From an uncultured Rikenellaceae bacterium (lineage in GTDB: Bacteria; Bacteroidota; Bacteroidia; Bacteroidales; UBA932), in contig CALCYB010000010.1 in assembly GCA_937906485.1 (NCBI GenBank), forward strand, positions 1-6,188: 6,188 bases of DNA, given 5' to 3'. A model generated the notes under the pieces. That model had not been told where the DNA came from. It did no database searches and saw nothing but the letters and a program-made list of their open reading frames with translations. Made by a program: the position numbers and the translations under genes. This document shows positions 1 to 5,723 of the stretch, piece by piece. Positions within the stretch are counted from its first letter, which is position 1, and each line of letters opens with the position of its first letter.

Positions 1-1024
1 CGATCCGGTTGCGGAAGACCAGGACCAATGCCGAGACGGCCAGGGCCATAGCACAGATCAGATGGAAGCCTGCAGAGGCCGTTGTCCTGGCCCCTAGCAG
101 ATCTCCCCTGCCGTGAAAATTGCTGGCGCGGACCGCTACGGCTGCCGCCATGCCGTAGTACAACATAAAGCCCAGTTGGCCGATGGTAATCATTACTTGG
201 TGGGCAGCCAGAGCGATTGTTCCCAACCAGCCGACCAAAATGGCACTCAAACTGAAGGATGCCGTTTCCATACCCATCTGCAGACCGACCGGCAGGCCGA
301 TCCGGGTCAGCAACTGCTGGTCAGCACGGTTGCAGGTCCCGTTCCGGAATCCTTCCCGGTAGATCTTGTAACGTCTGGCTGTCAGGAACAGGATGACAAA
401 CACCACGAGCATCAGCACGCGGGAAAGCAAGGTGGACAAACCTGCACCCATCAGTCCCATTTCAGGAAAGCCGAGTTTGCCGTAGATTAGCACCCAGTTG
501 CCGAAGATATTGAACATATTCCCAAAAAGCAGGATGTACATGGGGGTGAGGGTATCGGTGATGCCTTCGAAGAACTGCCGGAAGGCGTTGAACAGCAGTA
601 CAAAAATCAGTGAGGACAACAGAATCAGGTAATAGGGTCGAATCAGCGGCAGTAGTTCTTCCGGTTGGCCAAGACGGTGGATATTGGAGTATAATAGCCA
701 CATTATTAATGTTAATAACAATGCTGTTATACCGTTTACCAACAGTGCATTCTTCAATTTTCCCCCGATTTGCCCGTGCTGATGCTGTCCGAAGAGGCCC
801 CCGACTACCGGCGTGAGGCCGTAGGAGAAACCGGTCGAGAAGACGATGACCAGGTTGAACAGGTTGTTGACAAAACCGGCAGCTCCCAGTTCCGCTGTAC
901 TGTGTTGGCCGACCATCATGGTGTCGGCAAAGCCCAGAATGATCATGCCCAATTGTCCGATCATGATGGGCAGACCCAGTTTCAGGAGTTGGCGGTAGTG
1001 TGGCGTGTATCGTTGCAGTTGCAT
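1..1024 (-). CDS. MATE family efflux transporter, 3' end cut by window edge
   Basis: Inner-membrane multidrug/toxin extrusion transporter, which in this family exports cationic drugs or metabolites in exchange for Na+ or H+. The reading frame stays open from the ATG at 1024 to base 1, giving 341 residues of a family usually about 440-460 long, so roughly the last quarter is missing. The N-terminus (MQLQRYTPHYRQLLKLGLPI) leads into the first helix, then GFADTMMVGQH at residues 31-41, the classic first-helix MATE signature. The second half opens with GLPVGLQMGMETASF (243-257) and ALAAHQVMITIGQLG (270-284), mirroring the first half, as expected of the internally duplicated fold. Long hydrophobic stretches recur throughout. 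The gene lies 39 nt after the Smr gene in the same direction and frame, and no nearer upstream in-frame ATG exists, so this start is secure. No strong ribosome binding site is visible. The family is clear; the substrate cannot be told. Confidence 0.93.
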   Translation of the reverse strand, partial: MQLQRYTPHYRQLLKLGLPIMIGQLGMIILGFADTMMVGQHSTAELGAAGFVNNLFNLVIVFSTGFSYGLTPVVGGLFGQHQHGQIGGKLKNALLVNGITALLLTLIMWLLYSNIHRLGQPEELLPLIRPYYLILLSSLIFVLLFNAFRQFFEGITDTLTPMYILLFGNMFNIFGNWVLIYGKLGFPEMGLMGAGLSTLLSRVLMLVVFVILFLTARRYKIYREGFRNGTCNRADQQLLTRIGLPVGLQMGMETASFSLSAILVGWLGTIALAAHQVMITIGQLGFMLYYGMAAAVAVRASNFHGRGDLLGARTTASAGFHLICAMALAVSALVLVFRNRI

Positions 1025-1063
1025 GATTCGTTGATTACGGGTTGTCTTTCGGGAAAGGATGTT

Positions 1064-1627
1064 TTATCGTATGGTAATATAGGTGACTGCCGGGTCGCCC
1101 AGGGTGTAGGTGCAGCGCAGGGCATAGACTTCATCAAGTTCTTTTCGGATGGCGGCTTTGAGGATGCCATCGCCCACTCCGTGAATGCAGGCGATGCGCA
1201 GGCCCCGGTGAGAGATATGCCGTCGCAGCACGCTACGGAAGGTCTCCATTTGGAATTGTAACTGGTGTCCGTGAGGTATCTGTTTTCCTCCGGGTATTTT
1301 TTCAATGTGCAGGTCCACTGAGATCTGTTTAGGGCCTGTCTGCTTTTCCGGGAATTGGTCATGGGCGCCGGTGCTGCTTTTTTTAGAGGTGGGCTTGTGG
1401 GCGCGACGGCTGACTGCTGTATGTTCCAGGGAAGACAATTCTTCAGCTTGGGTGATGACAAATTCTCCGTAGGCGGCTTCTATTGTCAGTCCGTCTTCGA
1501 GTTCAATTACGGCACGTCTGCCCAGGGAGACCAGGGTTCCCCGCAGGTTGGCATCCATCAGCACGACCTTCTGGCCGACCTGGTAATTTTCGATGGAGAG
1601 GGTGTCGGCTACTGGGATGGTTTTCAT
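1064..1627 (-). CDS. Short Smr-domain protein with N-terminal barrel-like segment
   Basis: A 187-residue protein. Residues about 14-60 (YQVGQKVVLMDANLRGTLVS onward) look like a small beta-barrel of the KOW/SH3 type. Residues 61-100 form a polar, low-complexity linker, and 101-187 are an Smr domain with the DLH motif (105-107), the HGVGDG loop (149-154) and the ending YITIR. Smr domains occur in MutS2 and in stand-alone proteins that bind or nick nucleic acid; MutS2-type Smr proteins have been linked to branched DNA and to rescue of collided ribosomes. The layout resembles Bacteroidota DUF2027/Smr proteins but is much shorter, as the long middle domain I associate with that family is absent. 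The ATG at 1627 overlaps the TGA of the upstream chimeric ORF by ATGA. A TTG 31 codons further upstream (1720) was rejected because the added residues run through the chimeric ORF and resemble no domain. Domain identity is firm; the biological role is not. Confidence 0.85.
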   Translation of the reverse strand: MKTIPVADTLSIENYQVGQKVVLMDANLRGTLVSLGRRAVIELEDGLTIEAAYGEFVITQAEELSSLEHTAVSRRAHKPTSKKSSTGAHDQFPEKQTGPKQISVDLHIEKIPGGKQIPHGHQLQFQMETFRSVLRRHISHRGLRIACIHGVGDGILKAAIRKELDEVYALRCTYTLGDPAVTYITIR

Positions 1628-2043
1628 GGTAGGGTAACTTTGAAATCGTTGCTGTGGGTGTGTTGGGACCGGGCAATCCGGTCCAGCTCCGGAGTCCTGA
1701 TCAGGGATTGTCCGTAGCAACCTACATCACCGTAGCCCTGGTCTTCGCAACCGTGGCGGATGAAACTCAAGGTGTTGAATTCCACACCATATTCTTGGAA
1801 CAGACGGATGCTCTCCATCACCCGATGGTGGGTGGGAGTCCCTCCCGCATTCCGGCGGCAGGTGTCGTGAATCTCTTGGGGACTATCCAGGGAAATGCCC
1901 ACCAGAAAGTCCGGTTTGTCCAGGTAGTAGCAGTAGTTGCACCGCAGGTTACACGACGCCCCGACCGGCTTGAGCATGGTGCCAAAGGCGGTGGGACCGG
2001 CCAGTTGCCGGGCATCCTCGAAGGTCAGGAAGTCGTTTTTCAT
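1624..2043 (-). pseudogene. Collapsed chimera of anaerobic sulfatase-maturating enzyme and sulfatase
   Basis: A 139-codon ORF from ATG 2043 built from pieces of two longer genes. Residues 1-43 match the N-terminus of anaerobic sulfatase-maturating radical SAM enzymes: MLKPVGASCNLRCNYCYYL carries the CX3CX2C cluster ligands C31, C35 and C38. At residues 43-46 the sequence jumps to a later part of that enzyme (FLVGISLDSPQEIHD, 46-60, through GVEFNTLS, 86-93), so the intervening radical SAM core, including the expected WHGGEPL-type strand, is absent. At residues 94-100 it jumps again, into a sulfatase N-terminus (DQGYGDVGCYGQS, 101-113). The last 14 residues match neither family. The SPASM cluster region, normally near the C-terminus of a roughly 400-residue enzyme, is gone. 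The product cannot be a working maturase or sulfatase. Curiously, all junctions stay in frame, the start and a promoter-like motif remain, and the stop overlaps the Smr start. Family assignment of the pieces is from recognition, not a search. Confidence 0.82.
1669..1743 (-). pseudogene. Sulfatase N-terminal fragment inside the chimera
   Basis: About 25 codons encode DQGYGDVGCYGQS followed by LIRTPELDRIAR. This is the stretch just after the first metal-binding aspartates in type I sulfatases (DDQGYGDVGCYG, then TPNLDRLA). The Cys/Ser-x-Pro-x-Arg site that is converted to formylglycine normally lies some 35-45 residues further on and is missing, as is the rest of the roughly 450-550-residue enzyme. 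The fragment is fused in frame to the maturase remnant on its 5' side and reaches the former leader of the Smr gene on its 3' side. A plausible ancestral order is maturase, sulfatase, Smr, MATE, all on the minus strand. Confidence 0.75.
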
Positions 2044-2064
2044 GTTTTCTGGCAATTCGGTGCG

Positions 2065-2072
2065 CAAAGGTA
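2065..2072 (-). promoter_or_regulatory. Bacteroidota -7 element, leftward promoter
   Basis: On the minus strand the bases read TACCTTTG, an exact match to the Bacteroidota sigma-ABfr -7 consensus TAnnTTTG. It lies 21 bases ahead of the ATG of the chimeric ORF at 2043, giving a very short leader. No convincing -33 TTG is found at the usual 19-21 base spacing. If active it would transcribe the chimeric ORF, the Smr gene and the MATE gene. Confidence 0.5.
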
Positions 2073-2094
2073 CGCATCTTTCAAGAAAATGTAT

Positions 2095-2102
2095 TAATTT
2101 TG
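2095..2102 (+). promoter_or_regulatory. Bacteroidota -7 element, rightward ppa promoter
   Basis: The plus strand reads TAATTTTG, fitting TAnnTTTG, 22 bases before the ppa ATG. No clear TTG at -33 is seen, so the call rests on the -7 match and its position in the divergent gap. It would drive ppa and the genes after it. The opposing element lies only 22 bases away, so the two promoters could compete for polymerase. Confidence 0.4.
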
Positions 2103-2124
2103 ATTCCTGCTAAACTCAATAAAG

Positions 2125-2751
2125 ATGTTCAAAAAAATAGCACACAAAGCACATCCTTGGCATGGAATCCGTCAGGGAGATGATTTTCCGGATGCGGTCC
2201 GGGCTTTTATTGAGATTGTCCCGACCGATACGGTCAAATACGAAGTGGACAAGGAATCGGGTTATCTGTCCTTGGACCGTCCTCAGAAATTTTCCAACAT
2301 TGTTCCCTCGCTCTATGGTTTCCTGCCGCAGACCTATTGCGGCCCGAGGATGGCTGAGCTGACCAACAAGGCCCTGGTGAGGGAGGATGTGATGGGCGAC
2401 GGGGATCCGTTGGATATCTGTGTGTTGACCGAAAAGGATGTGACCCACGGGGACGTGATTGTCAACGCCCGTCCGATCGGTGGGCTCCGTCTGTTGGACC
2501 ACAACCAGGCGGATGACAAGATCATTGCTGTACTGCGCAGTGATGCTGTTTATGGGATGATGACCGATATCGAGCAGGTGCCCAAGGACATCATCCGTCG
2601 GCTGATCCATTATTTCAGTACCTACAAGGACATCCCCGGCGAACATACCAGCCGGATGCAGTTCATATCCATATATGGTCCGGAGGTGGCCAAGGATGTG
2701 ATCCTGCGTTCCATGGAAGATTACGACAATCTGTTTGGCGATGAAAGATAA
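2125..2751 (+). CDS. ppa: Family I inorganic pyrophosphatase
   Basis: Soluble cytoplasmic enzyme that hydrolyses pyrophosphate to two phosphates, pulling forward nucleic acid, protein and other syntheses that release PPi. The 208-residue protein shows the family I signature: DGDPLD at 92-97, whose D92, D94 and D97 correspond to the metal-binding aspartates of the E. coli enzyme, plus the substrate-pocket segment YGFLPQTYC (64-72) and ADDKIIAV (129-136), which supplies a further aspartate and the conserved lysine. About 18 extra residues sit between YGFLPQT and the DGDPLD motif compared with E. coli; I regard this as a feature of the Bacteroidales subfamily, along with the AHPWHG start. The ATG at 2125 follows a -7-like element and gives the expected N-terminus. 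The last 11 bases overlap the start of the next gene, which suggests translational coupling. Nothing is missing from the active site. Confidence 0.95.
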   Translation: MFKKIAHKAHPWHGIRQGDDFPDAVRAFIEIVPTDTVKYEVDKESGYLSLDRPQKFSNIVPSLYGFLPQTYCGPRMAELTNKALVREDVMGDGDPLDICVLTEKDVTHGDVIVNARPIGGLRLLDHNQADDKIIAVLRSDAVYGMMTDIEQVPKDIIRRLIHYFSTYKDIPGEHTSRMQFISIYGPEVAKDVILRSMEDYDNLFGDER

Positions 2752-4573
2752 TTACAATTACTGCTGTTCCCAAGACGGGCATGGGCTGGAATACCCGGGT
2801 TTTTCCGTGGTCTTTATCCAGACCTTTTCCATGCACCGTTATCGCAGGTTTGTCCTGTCCCAGCAACAGGTGCTGCCGGATTATGAGCAGATCATTGCCC
2901 GTCTGGCTCAGGAATGTGAGCAAAGCCTCTTTTACCCCAGTCTGGCGGATTATACGGCGCGTCCGATCGTTTACATGAACCAGAACATCGAACGCCAGAT
3001 CTTTGTGGACCAGCATGAAGGGGAGGGGCTGATTCCTTGTTCCGAACGTCCGGGGTATTATGCGTTTCCGGAAGACGGAGTCTACCGTTGCTCCTTGCGG
3101 GGGTTTGATTTTTACATGCCCATCCGGGATGAGGACGAAGAAGACATTACCGAGGTGGACCTGAAAGGACATGTCAATGTGGAACTTTCGCTGTTTTTCG
3201 GCAATACCGTCTCCCTCACGTACCGTTTCTGTTTTGATGGCAAAAGTGCATCGGTCTGTGATCCTGACAGCGGGATGCCCCAACCGGCACAGACGGACCA
3301 TTTGATCGCCCTGCTGTCAACCTTCCTGGGGGCAGAGTATTGGAGCCGTGAAAAACAGGAACCTGGCAAGGCCGTTGAGCAGACCAATATCAACTTGGAG
3401 ACCAATTTCTTTGTCCGCAACCTCTGGTTTGATGATGAGGGCAATCCCTTGCAGCAGGCACGGGGTGAATTGCCGATACCCGGCAGCGGACGTACTTTTG
3501 ACGAAGTGGCACTGATATATAAGAAATATGTGCTGTCCCATTGTTCCGCTTTTGTTCCGGGACTGTCGTTGGAAGAAAAGCACCTGTACGAAACGGAACG
3601 GAGTGCCTGTCCGGTAAGTATGCTCAATGACCATCATTATGCCATGGTGGATCTTTGGGAGACACTCATGCATCCGGATGGTGAAGGTGGGGATTTGTTC
3701 TCCCTTCAACATGATCCCCGGCTCAGCGAGGCACAGATTGTGCGCCACATCCGGGATTACCACAAGCCGGAACTCATCGGGCTGATGACCCTTTATCCTG
3801 CAGAATGGCCTTATCGGGATGCCGAGGCCTATGACGAGGTCTGCGGAGAGAACATCGCCATCGATACGGATGATCTGGTGCTGGCAGGCAGCAACCTGAG
3901 TGTGGTCATCGGTACCTATGGAAGACGGGGAAGCGCTGCTACTGCCACGGATTCAACCGTGCAGAAACAAGGGGTGGACTGGTCGGAACACCTCAAAGAA
4001 CGGGCAAAATACCATGTATCCTGGCCCGAATACCTGCTCCTGTTGCAGATGGTGCTGGTCAAAAAACACATCCTGTCGCTGGCCAAAGGTCAACTCATCC
4101 GGGTTGCAACCACAGCCAAACAGAAATCCTCCGAGAAACTCATTGAGCAGAATGCCGAGTTGGGCATGCGGCTTTCGCGCATGATCCTGCAGTTGGATGT
4201 GGTCAAGTATTCCAAATTTGCCTCCCATACGGTGATGTTTGACCGGACGACCCGACGTCTGCGGCTGGAAGAGGATATGGAAAACCTCAGGCAGGTGATA
4301 GATCTGGTCGACAGCAGTCTGCATAATTTAAGCGACTACAAGTCCATGCGTTCCGATTTTGTCTTGAATATCGTGCTGGCCATCATTTCCTGTGCCTCCA
4401 CGTTTGAACTCCTGTTCCAGAATTCGGAAATGCCCTTCTTGACCTACTTCAATATCGATTCGTCGCGGTTTTCGGCCTGGCTGGTGGCCATTGTCGCCGG
4501 TGTGACGATTTTTGCGATTCTGTTGGTATTCAAGAGCTTCATCAAGAAACTCTGGGACCTGTTTGTGAAATAG
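2741..4573 (+). CDS. Unrecognised 610-residue protein with two C-terminal membrane helices
   Basis: I do not recognise this family. The bulk, residues 1 to about 535, looks soluble and acidic in places (DEDEEDITEVD near 130-140) with no signal peptide. A helical stretch near 427-450 (SWPEYLLLLQMVLVKKHIL) is followed by a charged, probably coiled-coil segment (about 463-535) that leads into TM1 (about 540-560, FVLNIVLAIISCASTFELLF). A short loop of about 17 residues precedes TM2 (about 578-598, SAWLVAIVAGVTIFAILLVF) and a lysine-rich tail (KSFIKKLWDLFVK). A long helix feeding two closely spaced C-terminal helices recalls the layout of CorA-type channels, but no GMN motif is present. By the positive-inside rule both ends would be cytoplasmic. 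The ATG at 2741 overlaps ppa by 11 bases; an in-frame TTG lies at 2735 and a later Met at 2831 would give 580 residues. The overlap favours 2741. No function is assigned; coupling to ppa is the only contextual clue. Confidence 0.85.
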   Translation: MKDNYNYCCSQDGHGLEYPGFSVVFIQTFSMHRYRRFVLSQQQVLPDYEQIIARLAQECEQSLFYPSLADYTARPIVYMNQNIERQIFVDQHEGEGLIPCSERPGYYAFPEDGVYRCSLRGFDFYMPIRDEDEEDITEVDLKGHVNVELSLFFGNTVSLTYRFCFDGKSASVCDPDSGMPQPAQTDHLIALLSTFLGAEYWSREKQEPGKAVEQTNINLETNFFVRNLWFDDEGNPLQQARGELPIPGSGRTFDEVALIYKKYVLSHCSAFVPGLSLEEKHLYETERSACPVSMLNDHHYAMVDLWETLMHPDGEGGDLFSLQHDPRLSEAQIVRHIRDYHKPELIGLMTLYPAEWPYRDAEAYDEVCGENIAIDTDDLVLAGSNLSVVIGTYGRRGSAATATDSTVQKQGVDWSEHLKERAKYHVSWPEYLLLLQMVLVKKHILSLAKGQLIRVATTAKQKSSEKLIEQNAELGMRLSRMILQLDVVKYSKFASHTVMFDRTTRRLRLEEDMENLRQVIDLVDSSLHNLSDYKSMRSDFVLNIVLAIISCASTFELLFQNSEMPFLTYFNIDSSRFSAWLVAIVAGVTIFAILLVFKSFIKKLWDLFVK

Positions 4574-4593
4574 TTTTTTAAGTCCTGATCAAG

Positions 4594-5109
4594 ATGAAAG
4601 AATTTGTCATTCAACCGGTTACTATTGAAGATGAGGGTATGCTCTGTGATCTTTTTCTGGAACACATCACCCGTCATCCGGAGTACATTTCTCATGGGGA
4701 GATTCAGATGGGGGTAGGGGTTGGCCATTTTGATGCAGACCACTTTACTGCCCGTCCCTCGTCTCAGGCAAGGTCCTTCTGGATGAAGTACATCCATGGC
4801 AACGTGACCGATCCCCAGACAGCAGCGGTCTTCAAGGCTGTGGACGGAACGGATCTGTTGGGTTTCTGTGTCGTCGAAATCAACGAAGACGGAGCCGCCC
4901 CGTTCGGCATGATCTGCGATGTGCTGGTTCGGGAAAACACGCGGCAGCAAGGTATCGGATCGGCTTTGTTGGAACAAGGCATCGCCTGGTTGCGCTCACA
5001 AGGTATCCAGGACATCTATCTGGAATCCGGACTGCACAACCATGCGGCGCACGCGTATTTCTGCCGCCGCGGATTTGCGAAAGTGTCCGAGATCTACAAA
5101 TTGCGCTAG
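4594..5109 (+). CDS. GNAT family N-acetyltransferase
   Basis: A 171-residue GCN5-related acetyltransferase, cytoplasmic, moving an acetyl group from acetyl-CoA to an amine. Motif A is complete: the strand MICDVLVREN (106-115) is followed by the pyrophosphate-binding loop RQQGIG (117-122), matching Q/R-x-x-G-x-G/A, and a helix SALLEQGIAWL. Motif B follows as IYLESGLHNHAAHAYFCRRGF (141-161 in two parts: strand, then the AHAYFCRRGF helix-turn), with Y155 in the usual general-acid position. The N-terminal half (VTIEDEGMLCDLFLEHI) is typical of the fold but gives no substrate clue. It starts 20 bases after the membrane protein stop and probably shares its transcript. The TAG stop lies in the palindrome GCGCTAGCGC, which also presents a TAG to the opposite strand. 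Family certain; substrate unknown. Confidence 0.92.
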   Translation: MKEFVIQPVTIEDEGMLCDLFLEHITRHPEYISHGEIQMGVGVGHFDADHFTARPSSQARSFWMKYIHGNVTDPQTAAVFKAVDGTDLLGFCVVEINEDGAAPFGMICDVLVRENTRQQGIGSALLEQGIAWLRSQGIQDIYLESGLHNHAAHAYFCRRGFAKVSEIYKLR

Positions 5110-5171
5110 CGCTCCTGTTGGATTGTCGGCTGCGGTTCCTGCTGACTTGCCAGCTACGGTTCCTGCTGGCC
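5100..5171. repeat. Imperfect 24-bp tandem repeat at the convergent gene junction
   Basis: Three consecutive 24-bp blocks, 5148-5171, 5124-5147 and 5100-5123. The first two agree at 19 of 24 positions and share the 12-base core CAGCAGGAACCG (minus strand). The third is decayed, about 13 of 24, keeping CAACAGGAG. On the minus strand the first block encodes GQQEP, the Nudix C-terminus, and its next codon is TAG where the second block has CAG. Read past that TAG, the frame gives SQQEP and IQQER, then another TAG at 5108-5106 inside the GNAT stop palindrome. A small stem (GCCAGC 5149-5154 with GCTGGC 5165-5170) falls within the repeat but has no T-run. Confidence 0.7.
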
Positions 5172-5723
5172 CACCGGGTGCATAAAATACTGCAGCAGCG
5201 GGGCGACCATCAGTGCCTGCAACATTTCGTTGTTGCGTAACAACGAGCGTACCTCTTCTTCCGATAGCAGGTGGACCGTCAGGTCTTCCGTTGCATCGAG
5301 GTGCTGTTCGGAGATCTTTTCCACACCGATGGCTACAAAGCTGTGGGTAAGGTTGTTGGTGGTGCTGGGGTTGGCCGACAGGGTCATGAGTTTGTACCAA
5401 GCTCCGTTGCCGTAGCCGGTTTCTTCCAACAGTTCCCGTCTGGCGGCTTCCAGGGGTGTCTCTCCTGCTTCCATCACGCCGCAGGGGAGTTCGTAGCAGG
5501 TGACCTGGGCACCGTGGCGGTATTGCCGTTCCATCACAAACTGGCCGTCCCGGGTAATGGCGATGACATTGACCCAGTCCGGGTATTCCAATACATAATA
5601 TTCCTCGTTGATGCGTCCGTCGGGCAGTTGGACGCGGTCCCTACGTGCGGTCAGCCAGGGACGTTGGATCAGGTACTGGCTGTCCAGAATTTTCCAGCGG
5701 GGTGTGAAATCAATTTTTTTCAT
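5154..5723 (-). CDS. Nudix hydrolase, ADP-ribose pyrophosphatase-like
   Basis: A 189-residue cytoplasmic Nudix hydrolase, probably splitting ADP-ribose or a related nucleoside diphosphate compound to AMP and a sugar phosphate. The Nudix box GX5EX7REUXEEXGU is intact: G82, E88, R96, E97, E100, E101 and G103, with Y104 in the final hydrophobic position. A proline (P119 in LSANPS) lies about 15 residues after the box, the spacing taken as typical of ADP-ribose pyrophosphatases. The N-terminal part (WKILDSQYLIQRPWLTARRD) followed by VQLPDGRINEEYYVLEYPDW resembles the dimerisation region of that group. The ATG at 5723 overlaps the TGA of the upstream acetyltransferase by ATGA, implying coupled translation; an in-frame upstream start at 5753 would lie inside that gene and add residues unlike the family. 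The C-terminus HPVGQQEP lies in a tandem repeat and may have been shortened by a CAG-to-TAG change. The exact substrate is inference. Confidence 0.92.
   Translation of the reverse strand: MKKIDFTPRWKILDSQYLIQRPWLTARRDRVQLPDGRINEEYYVLEYPDWVNVIAITRDGQFVMERQYRHGAQVTCYELPCGVMEAGETPLEAARRELLEETGYGNGAWYKLMTLSANPSTTNNLTHSFVAIGVEKISEQHLDATEDLTVHLLSEEEVRSLLRNNEMLQALMVAPLLQYFMHPVGQQEP

Noticed and set aside
770..1261. Open frame of 163 codons on the plus strand spanning the MATE/Smr junction
   Set aside because: It is antisense to two well-supported genes and has a Gln/His/Asp-rich composition typical of a shadow of a membrane protein gene.
1628..1720. N-terminal extension of the Smr protein from a TTG at 1720
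   Set aside because: The extra 31 residues (Pro/Gln-rich) come from an alternate frame of the chimeric ORF and match no Smr protein; the ATG at 1627 is preferred.
1654..2097. Open frame of 147 codons on the plus strand opposite the chimeric ORF
   Set aside because: It lies antisense to recognisable anSME and sulfatase peptide matches, and its translation shows no domain; it is a shadow frame.
2741..4573. Membrane protein as a true CorA Mg2+ channel
   Set aside because: Two C-terminal helices after a long helix fit the topology, but there is no GMN motif and the N-terminal region is not recognisable as CorA; left as unassigned.
4574..4593. Terminator or promoter in the gap after the membrane protein gene
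   Set aside because: There is a short T-run (TAGTTTTTTAAG) but no stem before it, and TAGTTTTT misses the final G of TAnnTTTG; the gap looks like plain intra-operon spacing.
5149..5170. Rho-independent terminator between the convergent genes
   Set aside because: The stem is only 6 bp with a 10-base loop, has no T-run on either side, and is explained by the tandem repeat.
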